This document shows positions 6,420-7,475 of a DNA stretch of 7,475 nt, piece by piece. Made by a program: the position numbers and the translations under genes. This DNA comes from Deltaproteobacteria bacterium (GTDB lineage Bacteria > Bdellovibrionota > Bdellovibrionia > JABDDW01), in NCBI GenBank assembly GCA_013287405.1, contig JABDDW010000073.1, positions 1-7,475 of the forward strand, read 5' to 3'. Every line of letters starts with the position of its first letter. Position 1 is the stretch's first letter. The notes below the pieces were generated by a model, which had not been told where the DNA came from, searched no databases, and saw only the letters and a list, made by a program, of their open reading frames with translations.

Positions 6420-6794
6420 TTAATTTGCAGAAAGGCTGTCTTCTGTACAAATCAGCCACTGGGATCGTAAACCATCTGCCCCATCAGGCGTCATTACCTT
6501 AATAGCGAAAGTAGATTTCCCTTTTAGAGCTCGACCTGGAGGACGTAATACAATTTTAGAAGAATCATCCAACACATAGGTACTAGCAGGTAATTCCTGA
6601 CCATGTCTCATCCACCAGACGTAGCCCTTGGGAGCAGAGGCAGGTATTGTTTCCTGATTTAAGAAGGCATTGCGTTCAAATCTTAAGGTCCCTCTCCCAT
6701 TTGAGCAAAAAAGAGGGCTCGGTGCTGAAGCTAAATTATCGGCCAAAACACCTGTGGAACCGAAAATTAATGCCGCAAAAATAAAACGTGTCAT
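6420..6794 (-). CDS. Small secreted protein with two cysteines, function unknown
   Basis: Encodes 124 residues. MTRFIFAALIFGSTGVLA (1-18) is a clear Sec signal peptide with cleavage expected before D19. The mature part of about 106 residues has only two cysteines, C30 near its start and C116 near its end, which could form one disulfide closing a single domain. It also contains GYVWWMRHGQEL (57-68) and several beta-prone stretches (TYVLDD, SKIVLRPPG, STFAIKVMT), suggesting a small beta-sandwich. The start is well fixed: AAGGAGT lies 5 nt before the ATG. The gene is convergent with the protease gene, 24 bp away, so it is not in its operon; a substrate or inhibitor relation to the protease would be speculation. 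I do not recognise the family. Confidence 0.75.
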   Translation of the reverse strand: MTRFIFAALIFGSTGVLADNLASAPSPLFCSNGRGTLRFERNAFLNQETIPASAPKGYVWWMRHGQELPASTYVLDDSSKIVLRPPGRALKGKSTFAIKVMTPDGADGLRSQWLICTEDSLSAN

Positions 6795-6816
6795 TTGTTA
6801 CTCCTTAGTAAAAGGC

Positions 6817-6822
6817 TTTATA
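6817..6822 (-). promoter_or_regulatory. Candidate -10 element for the small secreted protein gene
   Basis: TATAAA on the minus strand, about 22 nt before the ATG at 6794. No good -35 hexamer at 16-18 bp was found, so this is only a candidate. The remainder of the gap (6823-6960) shows no gene or RNA that I can support. Confidence 0.3.
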
Positions 6823-6960
6823 GAGCAAGAAAAATGCCAGAACAGGCACATCCTCTCGTTCACTCAATCTGCCACTCCGGAAAATCTTTCAAAGGCAAGC
6901 CGAAGAACGTCAATACGCCCTGTCTACACGGGTTCTTTGTAATTTTGTGTGGAACGAATA

Positions 6961-7037
6961 GGGAAGGACCTGTTCCCAGGTTTAAGGTTTCAGGTAAGCT
7001 GGAATCAGGTCAGGGAGCCGGTCAGGGGACCGGTTCC
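6961..7037. repeat. REP-like palindromic repeat cluster
   Basis: Several short repeats are packed together. GGACCTGTTCC (6966-6976) and GGACCGGTTCC (7027-7037) are direct copies with 10 of 11 matches, 61 bp apart. The first sits in a hairpin (GGGAA 6961-6965, TTCCC 6973-6977). The second overlaps a perfect 6-bp stem CCGGTC/GACCGG (7018-7023, 7028-7033) with a 4-nt loop. A 12-bp tandem repeat (GGTCAGGGAGCC 7008-7019, GGTCAGGGGACC 7020-7031) matches at 10 of 12. Outer GGAA (7001-7004) and TTCC (7034-7037) can extend the stem. This has the look of REP elements mobilised in trans by RAYT-type transposases; no transposase is in the window. It covers the stop codon of the neighbouring minus-strand gene. 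Confidence 0.6.
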
Positions 7038-7348
7038 TTTGGATTTGAGTTCAGGGTGAACCTATGCAATTTATAAAGTGAAGCTCCAAGTTTATCGTAT
7101 CTAGCCATTAATTCCTTTTGCTCTAAAACAAGGAGCATACTTTCGCACTCCCTAAAAGAAGCTAATGCTATTTCATAGAATCGAGCCCTATCCTTGAAGG
7201 AAGTCTTGGCACTACCTTCAGCCAAGTTATTAAGAATGCTAAGGCTTGCTCTTTGAAATTGGGATCTTATAAAACCTGGCATTTTCACCTTTGAGCAGTT
7301 TTTGTAAAATTCCAGGGCTAAAGTGTGGGTTCTAAAATTTTGAAGCAT
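7022..7348 (-). CDS. Four-helix-bundle protein (23S rRNA intervening-sequence / Avd-like family)
   Basis: Encodes 108 residues of the small four-helix-bundle family found in 23S rRNA intervening sequences and related to the Avd accessory protein of diversity-generating retroelements. Seen: FRTHTLALEFYKNCSKVKMP, then FIRSQFQRASLSILNNLAEGSAK, a family hallmark, then a helix with RARFYEIALASFRECESML and a last helix from about residue 75 (LEQKELMARYDKLGASLYKLHRF). Family members are basic and are thought to bind nucleic acid; the cellular role is not established. I chose ATG 7348 because AAGGAG lies 9 nt upstream, the second homologue starts at the matching place, and the alternative GTG at 7384 would translate the inverted repeat. 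The last codons (KEPVP and stop) are made of REP-like repeat sequence. It is divergent from a related copy at 7423. Confidence 0.87.
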   Translation of the reverse strand: MLQNFRTHTLALEFYKNCSKVKMPGFIRSQFQRASLSILNNLAEGSAKTSFKDRARFYEIALASFRECESMLLVLEQKELMARYDKLGASLYKLHRFTLNSNPKEPVP

Positions 7349-7357
7349 CTTAAAGTT

Positions 7358-7415
7358 CTCCTTTTTAAAAAAATTAAGTTTCACTTGAGCGGAACTTAAT
7401 TTTTTTAAAAAGGAG
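7358..7415. repeat. Perfect 23-bp inverted repeat between divergent homologous genes
   Basis: Arms at 7358-7380 and 7393-7415 are exact reverse complements, separated by 12 nt (7381-7392). The distal end of each arm is AAAAAGGAG reading outward, so each arm contains the ribosome binding site of the gene it faces. The homology resumes after short diverged stretches: GCTTCAAAATTTTAGAACC at 7428-7446 is the exact reverse complement of 7328-7346. The structure could extrude as a cruciform, or fold as a hairpin in any transcript that crosses it. It is best explained as the mirror junction of an inverted duplication of one gene with its leader. Confidence 0.9.
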
Positions 7416-7422
7416 AGTCAGA

Positions 7423-7475
7423 ATGTCGCTTCAAAATTTTAGAACCACTCCCTGGCCATCGAATTTTACAAAGAC
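7423..7475 (+). pseudogene. Second four-helix-bundle gene copy, divergent, apparently frameshifted and cut by window end
   Basis: An ATG at 7423 with AAGGAG ending 7 nt before it begins MSLQNFRT, matching MLQNFRT of the minus-strand copy. The frame then breaks. After AGAACC (7441-7446) the sequence reads ACTCCCTGGCC; restoring one C would give a histidine codon and RTHSLAIEFYKD, collinear with RTHTLALEFYKN of the other copy. As written, the frame gives RTTPWPSNFTK, which has no resemblance to the family. The differences between copies in the restored frame are mostly conservative, so both were probably once coding. A single missing C in a CCC run could also be a sequencing or assembly error. 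Only 53 bases are visible. Confidence 0.7.

Noticed and set aside
7008..7031. CRISPR-like tandem repeat
   Set aside because: Only two 12-bp imperfect units without spacers; it belongs to the REP-like cluster.
6670..7076. Two overlapping plus-strand reading frames across the small secreted gene, the gap and the REP region
   Set aside because: No family resemblance or good ribosome site; they run antisense to the secreted protein start and through the palindromic repeats.
7349..7384. N-terminal extension of the minus-strand four-helix-bundle protein from a GTG at 7384
   Set aside because: It would translate the inverted repeat including the AAGGAG ribosome site; the ATG at 7348 has correct spacing and aligns with the start of the second copy.

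Overview
The window reads as ordinary chromosomal sequence from a Gram-negative bacterium with type IV pili. A Bdellovibrionota-like (predatory or related) origin is my best guess. It rests on a PilT retraction ATPase, an outer-membrane lipoprotein subtilase, a complete nucleoside-scavenging operon and small four-helix-bundle (23S rRNA intervening-sequence family) proteins. This is inference from gene content; there is no rRNA or other taxonomic marker in the window.

Layout, left to right. Positions 2-907 (+) are the C-terminal four fifths of a PilT-type pilus retraction ATPase whose start lies off the left edge. Convergent to it, on the minus strand, is a two-gene unit: an acylphosphatase (1304-1576) followed by a small signal-peptide protein with two glycine-rich hydrophobic segments (919-1293, TTG start). 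A 128-bp divergent intergenic region (1577-1704) carries a plausible sigma70 promoter for the next block. That block is a tightly packed plus-strand operon: deoC (1705-2535), a deoA/pdp-type pyrimidine nucleoside phosphorylase (2538-3830), a trimeric-type purine nucleoside phosphorylase (3830-4681) and cytidine deaminase (4668-5057). Junctions are +2 bp, 1-bp overlap and 14-bp overlap. Together they deaminate cytidine nucleosides, release free bases as sugar-1-phosphates, and cleave deoxyribose-5-phosphate to acetaldehyde and glyceraldehyde-3-phosphate. The phosphopentomutase (DeoB) that links these steps is not in the window.

After a 129-bp gap comes a lipoprotein subtilisin-like protease (5187-6395, +). 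Convergent with it, 24 bp away, is a small secreted two-cysteine protein of unknown function (6420-6794, -).

The right end is the least ordinary part. REP-like palindromic repeats (6961-7037) run into the 3' end of a minus-strand four-helix-bundle gene (7022-7348) and supply its last codons and stop. Immediately upstream, a perfect 23-bp inverted repeat with a 12-nt spacer (7358-7380 / 7393-7415) separates this gene from a second, divergently oriented homologue that starts at 7423 (+). That copy runs off the window and appears to carry a 1-nt deletion frameshift near 7446. The arrangement suggests an inverted duplication of a small mobile or selfish-looking cassette. A further point of interest is the N-terminal extension on DeoC, an amphipathic helix plus Ser/Thr/Pro linker, which resembles the encapsulation peptides of bacterial microcompartment cargo. 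No CRISPR array, tRNA, rRNA or classical insertion sequence was recognised.
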